Assembly (NCBI GenBank): GCA_948567375.1
Contig: OX419761.1
Coordinates: 38,318,501 to 38,382,500 of the forward strand
From: Lunularia cruciata
Taxonomy: Eukaryota; Streptophyta; Marchantiopsida; Lunulariales; Lunulariaceae
DNA length: 64,000 bases
Direction of reading: 5' to 3'
Shown here: positions 46,955-59,142 of the stretch, one piece after another
Layout: every line of letters starts with the position of its first letter
Position numbering within the stretch: position 1 is the stretch's first letter
Position numbers and translations under genes: made by a program
The notes under the pieces: generated by a model
Seen by the model: only the letters and a program-made list of their open reading frames with translations
What the model was told of the DNA's origin: nothing
Database searches by the model: none

Positions 46955-48078
46955 TTAATTGACAACTTATTGCAGTAGAGGCAGAACCTGAAAAGTCTGC
47001 GGCGGTGCATTCCAGGGAAGTGTGGTTTTGCATACAGCAGAATTACGGGCTCATGATGAAGGTGGTGAAATTCTGCGGCAGCAAGGGGGCAATTGCTGCA
47101 ATTGCAATTGCCATGGTTTCTTATGGCGTTCCTATATTTTGGCAAATATAGGAACGCACAAAATGCCCAAAATTCACGCGATGCCCACTATTGCTGTGTG
47201 TCAGGTTGGAGGGATGCGGATTTGCCTCAGCACACCGGAAATGTACGTGAGGGTAAGGGCTACTTTCCGAAACGCTCCTACTCTTGCATTCATGGAAGTA
47301 TCGAAATGTAAGTACCATCACACCGGAAGCAGGATATGGACGAGACATGGGAGTAAACGGTAACTAGCATAGCCTCAAAAGTTTTGGAAGAAACTGACGA
47401 GGGCCACGATCGGGTTAACGTCTCGAATGGGCAGCACTACTCACAGATCGAAATTGTACGTTGTAATTGGTCTCAAATGGAGAAGTCGGTTCCGTTTCGC
47501 CGTTAGTTATAGGCCGCGAACTTTGAGGAGCTGATATCCCAGCTGTCGGGGGCGTCATTCCATCCTGTAAACGTTATGACGGTAGTTATGCTACCCCTTT
47601 GGAGCTTTCCAACTTCTCTACACTAATATCATCCCAAACGTCTCGTTACGTTCAAAGCCGCGCGTTGGGCCCAATTGAACACGATAAGATGAACTCTCTG
47701 CATGCCTGACTGCATTTCAGTCCCTTTGCCCATCGATGATCTTTTAGCTTGCTATTTGACCTTTGTAGCTTCCTGACCCCTCAACCCACATGCCGGCAAC
47801 ACCTGACACTCAGCTGATTGGCAACTCACTCCTGGAATTGATCAACCTCATTTCTCAAATACGGTACTGAAAAACAGGACAAATAGTGGACAGTACACAG
47901 GTGGAGAAATCCCAAATGCTCCAGCGGGTTCAAAGAACCGGATAAAGAAACAACACTTTTGTCCATGAATGGAAATCAGGCAGCAGTTCTGGAAATGCGT
48001 ACTTAACCGGTTCCATCTCTGGCTAAAGTTAGTAGCAGCAACTAAGCTATAGCAAAACTGTCCCATCAAAAGGAGAGG
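46955..48078. other. Intergenic between convergent genes, with a perfect hairpin
   Basis: No further gene is recognised. The small frames at 47022-47363 show no known domain. GC content stays higher than in the repeats. The only clear structure is the 14-bp hairpin at 47126-47157, listed separately. Confidence 0.4.
47126..47157 (+). other. Perfect 14-bp hairpin with TGGC loop, 3' of the oxygenase gene
   Basis: GCGTTCCTATATTT pairs without mismatch with AAATATAGGAACGC across the 4-nt loop TGGC. It starts 172 bp after the stop codon, so it may lie in the 3' UTR. The stem is too short for a typical plant miRNA precursor. It could aid 3'-end formation, or mark the fused ends of a deleted inverted-repeat transposon. 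Confidence 0.6.
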
Positions 48079-48645
48079 TCCCCTCTTTGTTCCTCTGGCC
48101 TCAGGGCAATGGATACAACGACCGGACATATTTGACAACGACCGGACATATTTGACAGGGAATCCAGAGTTTATCATGTTGTCTCATTCACATTTATATT
48201 TTATAGCATAATTTTTGAGTGCACGTTTATTGTCCTACAGCGATCAGTGGCAGGTGTTATTGTCCTACTGCGATTAGTGACAATTGCAATCCATAGGAGA
48301 ACAATCACACTAAGTGATGTTTTTTCATATAATATAACTTTTGAATGCATGTTTATTGTTCTACAGCGATCAGTGGCAAGTGTTATTGTCCTACTGCGAT
48401 CAGTGACAACTGCCATCCATAGGAGAACAATCACACTAAGTGATGTTTTCTCATATGTTCCAAGAGTTTGTAGACAAAATGACCTGTATAGGTCGGGTAT
48501 CGTAGGTGCAATAGCGCCGATTACTAGTATCGATCTATTGGGATTTAGCCTCATTTATTTACCTATTTTGTCTCATCCTTAACGACTTGATGGGGTCTTC
48601 CCATCCTTAGTGCTTTCTAAGCAGTCACCCTTTTCTCATCAAACG
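48079..48645 (+). repeat. 5'-truncated copy of the non-LTR element 3' end, with internal tandem duplications
   Basis: CCTCTTTGTTCCTCTGGCCT through CTAAGCAGTCACCCTTTTCTC is a diverged version of 42270-42660 in the same orientation and with the same 3' end, as expected for 5'-truncated non-LTR copies. Inside are a 21-bp direct duplication (CAACGACCGGACATATTTGA at 48117-48158) and a 126-bp tandem duplication (GTTTATTGT at 48225 and 48351). Confidence 0.65.
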
Positions 48646-49367
48646 GAGAACAGCTACTTATAATGTCAGGACTAACCTGGAAATGATTGATAGAAGTTAC
48701 TAAAAGTAATATGCATCCCTCCATCAAGGATGTGCACTTAACGGATGTTGTAACGAAGTAGCCAGTCTTTGAGCTTCTCGTCCACCTTGGTTTGCAGATA
48801 ACATTCAGTTGGTGACACCTTGCGGAACGCGTTTAATAATTCTTTGCATGATTCAAGAGACGACGTAGTAGTCCAATACATGCTGACAATGTAATAAACA
48901 GCAGTTGCTCATTTCCTGATCTTTCGGGGGTTGAGCGGTTCCCGAGGCGATTAGTGATTTTCAACCATTAGTCACTATACAGGTTGTGGCCGAGATTGGA
49001 CTTGAAAGTGTTCTCGCAGCAAAACAAAATTCACACAACCAGTTCCCGGATAATTCAAACCATTTTTTCTCCTCTATTCCGTGAATTCGGTCTGGCCTTT
49101 TCATACATTAGATTTACAGAAAGTGATGACGGTAAAGACTAGAGGATCATTGACCTGCCGGATAGTGTCTATGCTACTTCAGCTCCCGATTAGGCTGTAC
49201 ATCAATCACTAATGTCAGCCGAGTACCAAGTCAGGATTATAAGCACCACCGGCTGAACTCCCTAACATTTACAAACTGTCCTCTGGCCCCAAAATTGTAG
49301 TCGCTAAGTTATCATTTTGCGCAAACAGTGGATATTCCGACCAGCACTGAAACTGAGCGAAGAATTA
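48646..49367. other. 3' flank of the RPAP3-like gene
   Basis: No other gene is recognised. This should hold the 3' UTR and polyadenylation region of the minus-strand gene ending at 49368. Confidence 0.4.
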
Positions 49368-52300
49368 TCATAGCCGATAAGTCGCCCTCAAAGTCCGAAG
49401 TGTGTCGTGAAGATCGGGGGAAGATTTCATGAATACTTCATCCCACAATTTCCCAAGATCTGCAAAAAGAACCGAGCATCTTACGTCATTATTACGTTCA
49501 CAGATATTGTGAGATCCGAACCTAACAAGGTTCGCAAGTTGGATACACGCATGCACCCTTCTTTTATGACGAAAAGGGAACAACCAGACTGTTCACTGCA
49601 TATGACAGGCATTCATACCTGTCCTTTCTTTGGCTGACAGGAACATAACAGTCATGCTGAACCTTCCAACCTTCGTTAAGTTCTCCAGGACTCGAACAGC
49701 GAAGTTTGCATCCGCTCTGCACAGAATTAATTAAGTCCAGTAAGTGCAAGCTGATGCAAAGCCAAATCAATGAACATCTTGCATGTTTCATCCACCATGA
49801 CAGTGAACTTGACATATTTAATGAGCACTCGGGAACTTACGGGAACAAGAGATCAAGACAGCGAATTATGTCCACCATCAAGGCAGCACTTAGAGAGTCT
49901 TTGAACACTCTTGGAAGAGACAAGGGATCCATAACCTGTCAGAGAAAATTTGAGAAACTCCACACAATTTCGGGGTTAGAATAGCCAGTTCGCAACAGAA
50001 GATCAAACAGTGAAACATTTATACCGGTCTTTGTACATCGTCGTGACATTTATGTAACATCTTGTACTTTCACACAGGAAACCCAAATATAGCCAACCTT
50101 CAACAGCCGCGACTGCGCCTCCCGATTACCATCGAATCCTTTCCATAATGTTTCGAACTCATATGCTGTTTTGGGAGCCGAAAAGTTGCGCACAGCTGCC
50201 ATAGCAGCTGTAGCTGCTGCTTTCGCAGCAGCGTTCTGTATAGCTGCTATGTCTGTTACCTTCTTCTCATTCATTTTTCCCTGCAAATGTGAGGCTTCAA
50301 TTTAGTACATGCTATTGTCACTTAGTGATAGACCAGATATGTAAGCCCAGTCATATGAACTGAACATTCAAGTAGTGAGAAACGACGTCGTACTAGTCAC
50401 CTTTGGGGAAGACTTGAAGACTTTTGAGTGACCACATTAGAGAAAATTAATAGAAAAAAGGTCAGTAATTGATTAGAAAAGCGAATCGAGTGCTGACTCC
50501 TGAAGGCACCTTCTCCGTGATCTTGGCCTTCGACTGCACACTTGCTGTCAAAGGTCTGGAAGAAGAGATCGAGTTGGCAGTCGTAATAGCATTTTTTGTC
50601 TTCGTCTTCGCACCAGTTTGCATTTCTCCCCCAATTTCAATGGGGCTACTGTTGGTCGGGTTAGACACTATCGGTTGCAGCACAGGTTTCTGGGTGTCTT
50701 CAACGGCAGTCACCTTTGACTTGCCTGGAACAGGTGCCTGTGGTGAAGCCTTGACTTCTTTGGCAAGTTCTCGTACAATAACGGGCACAGGCTTTTCTGA
50801 TGGCTTCTGTCCCGAGCTCTGCGAGACAACAAGCATCTTAAAAGTCTCACCTCCGTATCAAGAGCTACTATGCAAAGTAACAAGCTATAAAGCACCGTCC
50901 ATGGCGGAATCTCCTATCGTAAGACAACAGAAGTACGTCCAGGAAGGTTCGAGTAGTAGACACTGCAAGCAGAGCAGCGAATGCTCTTGTTGAAACAAGT
51001 TGCATTCTAAGAGCCAGCAGTTAGGGAACAAAGTTCCCTGCATGCTTCGCTAATGCAAACCGGCGGGGTTTAGAATGAGAACTCCGATGTAACTGACTCT
51101 TGGTGATGAAGATTCAGATAATATGAAAATAGTACCTACCACGCTGACAACGAAATTTAAACAAGAGTCTAATTGCGTCAATAGTTTAAGAGAAGTGATT
51201 GGAGCCGAAGTTGCATAATAACGACAATGGATATTTCTGGCATGCGCAGGATACATATACATATATATACGACCAATTACATTCAGCACAGATACCTTCT
51301 CATAAAACTCCCTCGCCTCCATGTACTGCCTTCTCAACTCTTTATTCTCAGGTTCCAGTCGAAGTGCAAATTCAAAGTCTGAGGTACACAGTCAGATTGA
51401 TGACATACTCAATCCACAAACTTGGAATGATAGTGCTAGGTTTCTAATTTAAGTGATTCGAGCCATAAATGATTTGAACATTAATAATGTCAGCGTCCTC
51501 AACTTTTATAAAGTTGGTAGAAAGCTTATAAAGGGTTTACTGGGGAAAGCCTGACTAATGACAAGAGTGAAGATCATTGAATCCATAACCTAATTCGCAA
51601 GAAGCACACAATTTCACACCTTCAATTGCCAGCAAGAACTTCTTGAGTTCTTTCCTTGCAGTGCCACGTCGGGCATAGGCTTTGGTATAACGATCATCCA
51701 AAGATATAGCTTCAGAACAATCCAGCTCTGCATCCTCATATCTGCCTTCAATAAAGTGGAACAAAACGTGGACATGACAGCATTAACTCTGTTCTCTTAT
51801 TCGATGACGGTACGAAGTTGCAGATGATTAACAGCATAATCAACCAGTAACAAGATGCATGAAGATGGATCGAAAGTATAAATGGATTTCGAGCGAAGTC
51901 TTCAAGATTCAGGCAACGACCATGCTGTGAGCTGCATCTCTCCACTGCCTCCTTGCTAGTTTGTCCAGCACGGCATATCGGAGATGAATTAGACTCTTAT
52001 GACTATTTGATGAATTTGTCCACCAGTAATTTACAAAAGGACAATATCACAACAGGAGTGTTTACCTTCTTATCTTAAGAGCTGCCATTGCTCTATTTGC
52101 ATACGCCACTGCGGTCGGTTGCAGTGCAATGCTTCTTGAGTAGCAGTCAATTGCTCTAACATACTTCCCCTCCTTGAAATATTCATTACCCTGGACCAAC
52201 GGGGAAACCGTCAACAACTATATTTCAGACATCAAACTGCGAGCGAAAGTTGACCCAGAAAAGTATGAGCAATAGTACTTACAAGTTCTTTCTCTGACGT

Positions 52301-53503
52301 AGCATCCGGTGGTTCATCGTAACCCAACGGACCAGAAAGTCTATCAACAGCTCCTCTGGGGCCAACCCCACGCCCAAATAACTTTCCGGGTTCCATAGGC
52401 TGAGCCTTGGCAGTAGCCTCAGTGGTGCTAGATCTCTCTTCAGTTTTATTCCTCTTTAACTGAGATCCACGTACAGGAGGTGCTCCCTTTGCAGAAGCAT
52501 TCTCTCTACTTGTCCCGTCGTCATCCTCAATTTCCTTCAGAGCTGCATCCTACTAGACGACCAACGTACCCCAGAATCACACTAAGTAGGGGACTCAGTC
52601 GTTGGACCCAATACATTGTTCACTGAGTATTCGATTTCTCGACATACACTAAGCCGACGACAGTCCAGATCTCTGATACAGAACTTACAGACCACAGTCA
52701 TGACAAATGAAGAGAAAACGAGATATACTTCCTGCAGTCTTCATTAAGAAAACTGATGCTCCAAATCTTGCGAGGCCGGCACCAATGACTTGCAATCGAG
52801 AATTCCAATACTATAGACGCAAAATGGTTACACCGTTTCGTTACAAGAGTATTCATCCAGAATAAATAAGCTGAACAGCGGTAGTGAACATACCACATCA
52901 AACTTATCCCACTTGTCTCGGAAATAATCATAAGTGTGGCTTGCAGCTGTTACACCTGCAGCTGAAGGCGGACTCTTCTCCTTCAGCTTAGTTCCGCTTC
53001 CGAAACCGAAACTTTTCTTCACGTTGGACTTGTTTGTTGCTGTCTCACGGACTTCGGTATCTTTCTCTTCAAGAGTGGTTCCAGGATTTTTCCTTGGAGT
53101 GGGAATCTAAAGTTTTGCAAAACAAGAGCAAAAGATGTCAATCTCTCATGGCGTTTACTATAAATTTGGCTATTTGTGAGCACCATTATTATATATGCCT
53201 AAGTAGGAACTAAGGCCACCTAAGCCAAGGAATTTCCCGAAAAAGTTAACTAGTTGTCTCCTCAAACCCAGTGAAACTCAATGAGCGAAATAACTTCGCA
53301 TATTTTATCCAAGTATTCCTGCGTTACGACTATCTACTCCGACTTTAAGAGGTTGAAGTTAAGCGTTGAAGATAGCGTAGCATCTTTACCACATTATTGG
53401 CGGTGGTGACTGCTTGACTCTTCAGATTCCTCTCCTTCTCCTTCACAGTATTTTCCCACCCTTTCAAGTCCTTGAGAAACTCGTGTAATTCCTGCGCATC
53501 CAT
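49368..53503 (-). CDS. RPAP3: RPAP3-like TPR co-chaperone (plant R2TP component)
   Basis: Eleven exons: 53503-53390, 53106-52894, 52549-52283, 52190-52066, 51741-51620, 51378-51296, 50818-50510, 50280-50098, 49935-49841, 49716-49619, 49459-49368. All borders are GT-AG and phases agree, giving 1,701 nt and 566 aa. N-terminus: MDAQELHEFLKDLKGWENTV; a second conserved block is YDYFRDKWDKFDV at about 96-109. TPR repeats span about 199-308 (GNEYFKEGKYVRAIDCYSRS, ANRAMAALKIRRYEDAELDC, TKAYARRGTARKEL, FEFALRLEPENKELRRQY). A Pro/Ser/Lys-rich linker covers 309-411. The RPAP3_C domain is at about 440-560 (YEFETLWKGFDGNREAQSRL, VFKDSLSAALMVDIIRCLDL, ENLTKVGRFSMTVMFLSAKE, LGKLWDEVF). The family (animal RPAP3/SPAG1, Arabidopsis TPR5) links HSP90 to the RUVBL1/2-PIH1D R2TP complex that assembles RNA polymerase II, snoRNPs and PIKKs, in cytosol and nucleus. 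The start ATG has G at -3 and +4. No lesion is seen. Exon 7's donor (AAG/GTGCCT) is the least certain. Confidence 0.9.
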
Positions 53504-55300
53504 CCCTGACTTGAATCAGAGGCAGACTAGAACACCAAAATTGAAAATGCTGTCACTTGCAAGCAAAGCAATCTAGCTGAGAGGATAAGGCAATCAGATG
53601 AGAAAATCTCCTCCAATCCCACACTTTGGGTGATAATCGGACAATACAAAAGGTTATTTTTGTATCGACGCATGGCATTGGTCTTGGGAATTTTTGAGAA
53701 GTTTCATGAACTCATTTGGTGAAAGAACTATAGTAATTTTGCTCATTACCACTTTTGGAATTCCTGGCTACAGATTTGGACTCAGAAGAACCAGACGTTC
53801 ATCACAAGAAGCAGATACGGGCCAGATGTTATTCTAATCCGAAAGTAACGCTCTTTAGTCCCGATTTTGAACAAATTAGCCACAGAGCATCGCGGTTCAA
53901 AATCCAAAGTCTGAAAAATTCAGGGTCTGGAATGTACGAGGGTATTTTCACGAATCTGCTTCTGCACATCCATATTAGGGAACCACTGGCCTTCAGGCTT
54001 CAGAGGCGCTTTTCTTCACTCCTCTGGTTTGACTTGCTCTGCTCTCCTAAAACCTCAATCTCTTGAAACTCTCCGACAGGTCTGTTGCCAGCGTAAGATA
54101 TGAAATGCACCTCAGAAAACAGCACAAATCTCCCCGTTCCACAATGCCTTCACCTTCCCATCATACCAAATCCTCCACAAAGTCAACGTCGATTCAGCTC
54201 TTTCCTCAACCCACTCGCCCTAGGCAATACGATCGTTTTGGCTGCCAACAAGCTTAATGGTGAAGCTCCCTCGCTTCCCCCGTCCCTTTCGGCTCTTCAC
54301 TGTCCGGACGATTCGTTTGGTAGTTGTTCTCTTCGTCCTATTAGCACTACTTACAGCCTCTACGACAATGGTAGGCTCTTACAGACAAGGTTCCCGGTCT
54401 ACCGCGCCTCTTTGGTTTCACAGTTAGTTAGGAACTGTGAAACCATGTAAGCCTTCAATTACCTGGTTCCAACACAAAAACTGTGTACTTTTGTTCTTTA
54501 GTAGTACTCTCGTAGAGGACTCATTATGATGTTCTTCTCAGTTTATGCAAAAAATGTGAAATACTTTAGATCTGCTTCATACGTGAGGGTATAAATTACG
54601 TCTTTGAGATCAAAAAAATGTTTTTCGATGCAATGTTTTTCGATTTGAGATCAAGAAAATGTCTTCCTGTCCAGAACTATGAGCATAAACTATGGATGTT
54701 TGTGAAAAAGCCCAAACCTGCTAACTCGAAGTCTGCTATTTAATGATGCATAACAGGAGGCTATAGCTATGAAGAGATGTTAAATTAAGAAATTCCCAGA
54801 TACCTCGGAATCGAGATATTAAAATTCACAAATACCAATAAATAATTAGTATCCTCAACATAGGTTAAATTGATCTAAATAAATTTTACGGTTAGTGAAG
54901 GAAAGTGTACATGAAGGCCAAGACTTCATAATCAAAGCCTCAAAGAAGCATACCACAATATATATTATTTTGTGGCTCAAGTCGTAGTGTGTTTAAATTC
55001 TTATCCTTTGTGAAAGGAACGTTCAAATGATCAAGTGTCCTGTCATTGCTGGTAACTTATTCACCTTTTCCCGTAGTGCCTCTCTTTTAGCACTCTTGTA
55101 GTTTGACACTTCATTTTATTAATTGGAAGATCAAGACGAAGTAAAGTGAACCATAGGTAAATCCAGGTGAAAATAAAATGGTAAATCTGGAGGAAGGGTT
55201 AGCGCTAAAATAGAGTAACTAGAGTAATTTTGAGTGAGTTTCTTCGGTGTGACGCAAAATTGATTAGTTCACCTGTGTATTCAAATTAATGGGTGCTATT
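53504..55300. other. Upstream region of the RPAP3-like gene; no further gene
   Basis: The first several hundred bases left of 54500 have higher GC content and probably hold the promoter and 5' UTR of the minus-strand gene. Short frames at 53755-54066 and 54063-54450 show no known domain. A 12-bp perfect hairpin lies at 54414-54444. From about 54500 the DNA is AT-rich. Confidence 0.4.
54414..54444 (+). other. Perfect 12-bp hairpin
   Basis: GGTTTCACAGTT and AACTGTGAAACC pair across the loop AGTTAGG. It lies about 0.9 kb upstream of the RPAP3-like start codon. Function unknown. Confidence 0.5.
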
Positions 55301-55800
55301 TTGAAATAGAAGTGTAACAAGATTTTAGCTCTAAGTGTATAACAAGATTTTACTAATGAGAGAGAAAACTTCAAGCATCTCAACTGAAAGTTGAGATGCT
55401 ATAAGTGAAGGATGTGGACCGCGTGGAGTGGAGGAGTGCGTGGGAAGAGCAAGAAGAGCGAGAGCGTGGAGAACTTGGAGAGCTCGGAGAGAAGCAAAAG
55501 CTGGAGTGTTGAGAGTGAGAGTTAGAGAATATTGAAAGCCGGAGCCAAGTATAGAATATAAGGTGAATTTGAACGATTTGTGTTTCACAAAATTCTTCAC
55601 GTCATGTTTCGCGTAGACTTGCTGATTTATTCTTTTGTTAATTGCTGATTCAGTCTTTGGCCGAGATTGACCTCGAGCCAAATAATATTCTCAAATGAGA
55701 TTCACGCATGAAATAGACTAATTGAGTTTGAGCTATTACAAACAGGTTTAATATTAATTTTTTAATTTGTTAATATATTAATTTGTTATCAATAGTGTAT
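55301..55800. repeat. Possible LTR-like or other repeat, purine-rich
   Basis: A GA-rich stretch (AGAGCAAGAAGAGCGAGAGCG region, 55440-55510) and a 12-bp perfect hairpin (AGCATCTCAACT-GAA-AGTTGAGATGCT at 55374-55400) stand out. The composition resembles some plant retrotransposon leaders. No terminal repeat partner is found in the window, so the call is tentative. The 116-codon minus-strand frame here is not protein-like. Confidence 0.25.
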
Positions 55801-57620
55801 TCAAAAGTACGGAATACCAGATAAGATAAAGTGGAATTGTAGTGGATTTCAAATCAAAGCAAAATTTAAATCCAAAAAGATTTTATATTAAGATCAAAGC
55901 AAATCACAAGTAAATTTTGTAACCATGTACTTATTGATTTTTTCTACAATTAAACAATTAATCTTGTCTAAGATTAGGCTCTGCATATTGCATACAAGAG
56001 ACAACCATTCAGCATCAACACTAACGATGAGGATATGAGTCGATGAAGCGAGGAGTGTCTCTAGTTGATCTTGATCCACGATCCATCCGTAGTCAAAGCT
56101 CTTTGTGAGTATGTTCTCAAATCATTCAAAATATTCACAAGTCAATGCTGATTTCATTTTCTCAACTAATGAGATTTGTTCCTTCATCATCAAACCTTGA
56201 GTTTTAGGCGGGGATATAATTGGTCGCAACAACTCATATTTTTTAACAGCTTGGAGTTCCTTGTTGAAGGATTGTTGTGCGAAGAGTCTCTTAGCATGAG
56301 CAATGTCAATAGATTTGTCATCAAGTTGAGAAATGAACTTGTCCCTTTCTCAACTCCATCTTTTGGTATGCGTAGGAATAAATTGATCCATGTATCCAAC
56401 TATTGATGATAGGCTTGGCAGAAGGTGAATTGTTAACAATTTCTTTGAATTGGTCACATCAATGAGAGGATTTGGATAAGATATTCTTCACAGAAGTAAC
56501 AAATTGATTGACAAGCAGCAATCCAAGTCACATTATTTTGCAAAAAAATTTCATCCTATATGCCAAGCAGAAAATATGACGTATGTCAAGGAACGAGGTG
56601 ATCTTGTTGTCAATTCTTGGTTTCCTAATGTATGGTGCTTGATTTGAGATAAGGAGCACCAATTGAGAGTATTTATCTTCCAATTGCATACCAAAGAGTT
56701 CATGGATAGTGTCTTGAACAAGTCAAACTATCAAAATGAAGTTATATTTGTCAACTCAAGTCATAGAACTAAGGAGTGGCTTCTAATACTTGTCCTTGAG
56801 AGGTAAAATAAGGATGATAATGACCTTGTTTTTGAGAAAATCACTAGTTTTGTCAATACTAATTTTGGTTTTATGTGTCCCGATGATGAAGATAGAGTGT
56901 TCTTTGATAGAGAGGTAAATTTAGTCAATGTATTTGTAGGTATTGGTCCTCAATTCAACAAATTTTTAAGAATTCTTTGAACTATGCGTCCTTGATTACC
57001 TCAAATGGGACGTTGAGTTGCATTAAATGAGCGATGAGCTTGAGGTTGAAGTGATCAATGTTGTACTCTCATTGATGCTCAAAGGACTGGTTGAGTCTTG
57101 ATTGAAACACCTCATTATTGATCATGCATAGGTGGAGATCAGATTTAGATGTCTAGCCATTATCCTCAAATTTGGGTATAATTGCTATTTCTCCTTGTGT
57201 TATTGACTCTATGCCTTTTGGCCTATTAAGTCCAATCTAACAATGGAGAAAATGTCCAATGTATAGTTTTTCATTTTCCACTTGAGTAACAATCCTTTCC
57301 TTGAATGATTATCTAGATCTCTATACTTTGGACATGTTGATTAGTATTGTTATAATATCTATACATATTGATTATGAGCTTACAACAATTCAATGAGAGA
57401 GAATTATAAAGCAAAACTTAAACCTAACTCAAACCTAATTCCATTGTAGGAATGGAATGAAATGAGTATTACTTTGCTTTAATGTGGAAAACACTAAAAA
57501 ATTCATAAATGTGGATATCCACTATGGAAAGTGGAATTCCTCATTTTTTAAACACTAGACATGAAGTTATCATATTGTCATTGGATGGATATCTTGTGTT
57601 GTATATACACCTATTTTTCA
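55801..57620 (-). pseudogene. Possible degraded hAT-type transposase debris
   Basis: On the minus strand, short stretches such as LIAHLMQLNVPFEVIKDA (around 57050-56990) and SQLVLLISNQAPYIRKPRID followed by LDIRHIFCLAYRM (around 56690-56550) recall the DUF659/hAT transposase layout. Stops and frame changes are frequent and no terminal repeats were found. This is a weak call from scattered pattern resemblance. Confidence 0.25.
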
Positions 57621-57623
57621 TTA

Positions 57624-57772
57624 TATCCGAATTCAATCAAAGTGGATTAGGGGATTTGTGGTGAATTTGGGTTGTATATTTACTACTAAAATTATGATAA
57701 AGTATCCAAATTCAATCAAAGTGAAGTAGGGGATTTGTAGGGAACTTGTGTTGTATATTTACTACTACAAGC
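57624..57772 (+). repeat. 89-bp tandem duplication
   Basis: TATCCGAATTCAATCAAAGT begins at 57624 and a near copy, TATCCAAATTCAATCAAAGT, begins at 57713. Both continue with GTAGGGGATTTGT-like and GTTGTATATTTACTACTA segments. The second copy is shorter. Confidence 0.65.
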
Positions 57773-58717
57773 AATGACATCACTAGATTATAATATCATT
57801 TGCCAAGTTAGAGTACAACCTTCTAAATTAGTCCTTAGTATTTTTTTCATTGCTTTTCAATAAATAAACCTTCCTTTCTTTTCTTTTTGTTTCAATAACT
57901 TGCACAAGTGTCTTTGATCAATTAAGATTTGGTTAAGCCAATTTGATTAAATAATGGATCCTATATTTTCTTGGTAGATCTAAGAGGCTAGAAGATGCAC
58001 AAATCTCAAAGCTTTTTATACTATTTTGCTTTTCCTTCTTAATATTGATATATGTTTTATGGCTAACTTAAAGGTCACCTAAAAGAAATATCATTCCAAA
58101 TTTTTCCAAATTTTTTCAAATTTTTTTTCATTGCATGCTTCTTATTATTAGTTTGGGATGATTGGTCATGGAAGAGTATCTCTCTTATACCTAAGGAATT
58201 TCTTCTTTTTCTTCATAACATTATTTCATGTAAATTTGTTATACTTATGACTAAATTTAGATGAAGTTTCTAACTTTTAATCCTTATATTTATTGAAGGA
58301 CCATGAAATTTATATAGTCAATAATTTAATTTATTTTAGAATAGGCTTTTGAGATGGCATTCAATGAGATATCTACTGTTTTTGTCAAAAGAAATAAAGT
58401 TCATAATAGAAGTTCCAATAATATAATGCATATTGAAGAGATTTATCCAAGAAGAAATATTGATACAAAGATAAAAGCTACCTATATGAGATATGATATG
58501 ATATGTGAGTAGCAAGTAACACAATCCAATTATGAAAGATAACATATTTATGAAATAATTGCTCTTGATATCACTCTTTATAAATACAACTTGATAGAAG
58601 ATATGATATGGAGAAGTTAGATAGAAGATACCATAAAGAAGATGAGGTAAGTATGCTTGAGATCATTCTTCCTATAGAACATAGCAGAAGATATGACTAC
58701 TAGTAATTGAGTAATAG
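57773..58717. other. AT-rich intergenic DNA
   Basis: No gene is recognised. A poly-T-interrupted repeat (CAAATTTTTTCAAATTTTTT) lies near 58105. Confidence 0.4.
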
Positions 58718-59142
58718 TGTAAAAGACCAAGATCAAGGAGAGAAATAAGAGAATGGAAGATCACATTGGGACACTTGAATGTGGAAAAACTCCAAATGCC
58801 TAGCATGGGTTTTGGCTCTCATATTTATAAGGAGCATACAAGGCTCTTGAGAAGCTTCTCAAGAAGCTTCCTTGAGCCGCTTCCTAGAGTGCAAGCCAAG
58901 TTAACCATGAAGCTTCTCAAGAAGATTCTTTCTTGAAACTGCCTACTTGGCATGCAAGCTAAGCTGGTTGGAAGTTTCTAGAAGCTTCTTTCTAGAAAAT
59001 ACCTACTTGGAGTGCAATCTAAGCTAGTGGGAAGCTTCCCAAGAAGCTTCCTAAATACTTCTAGGGTATTCCATGCTAATTTGGCCTATTCACTACTTTG
59101 TTACCTTTGATTAACTTCATTGCTAAAATCTATATTGTTACA
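58718..59142 (-). repeat. Solo family-A LTR
   Basis: On the plus strand it runs from TGTAAAAGACC to ATATTGTTACA, 425 bp, the reverse complement of the family-A LTR. No gag or pol adjoins it. Flanks AATAG (58713-58717) and AAAAG (59143-59147) differ at one base and are probably the decayed 5-bp duplication. It carries GAAGTTTCTAGAAGCTTC at 58971-58988, four alternating GAA/TTC units in perfect register, the strongest heat-shock-element-like array in the window. Confidence 0.85.

Noticed and set aside
48117-48460. Short direct repeats considered as a CRISPR-like array
   Set aside because: The repeats are contiguous duplications of one unit with no unique spacers of even size, in a plant-type genome.
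54063-54450. Frames of 64 and 116 codons upstream of the RPAP3-like gene
   Set aside because: Ser/Pro-rich, overlapping in two frames, with no motif. More likely promoter or 5' UTR sequence read on the wrong strand.
55331-55681. 116-codon minus-strand frame
   Set aside because: The translated sequence reflects a GA-rich repeat and shows no domain. Treated as repeat-like DNA.
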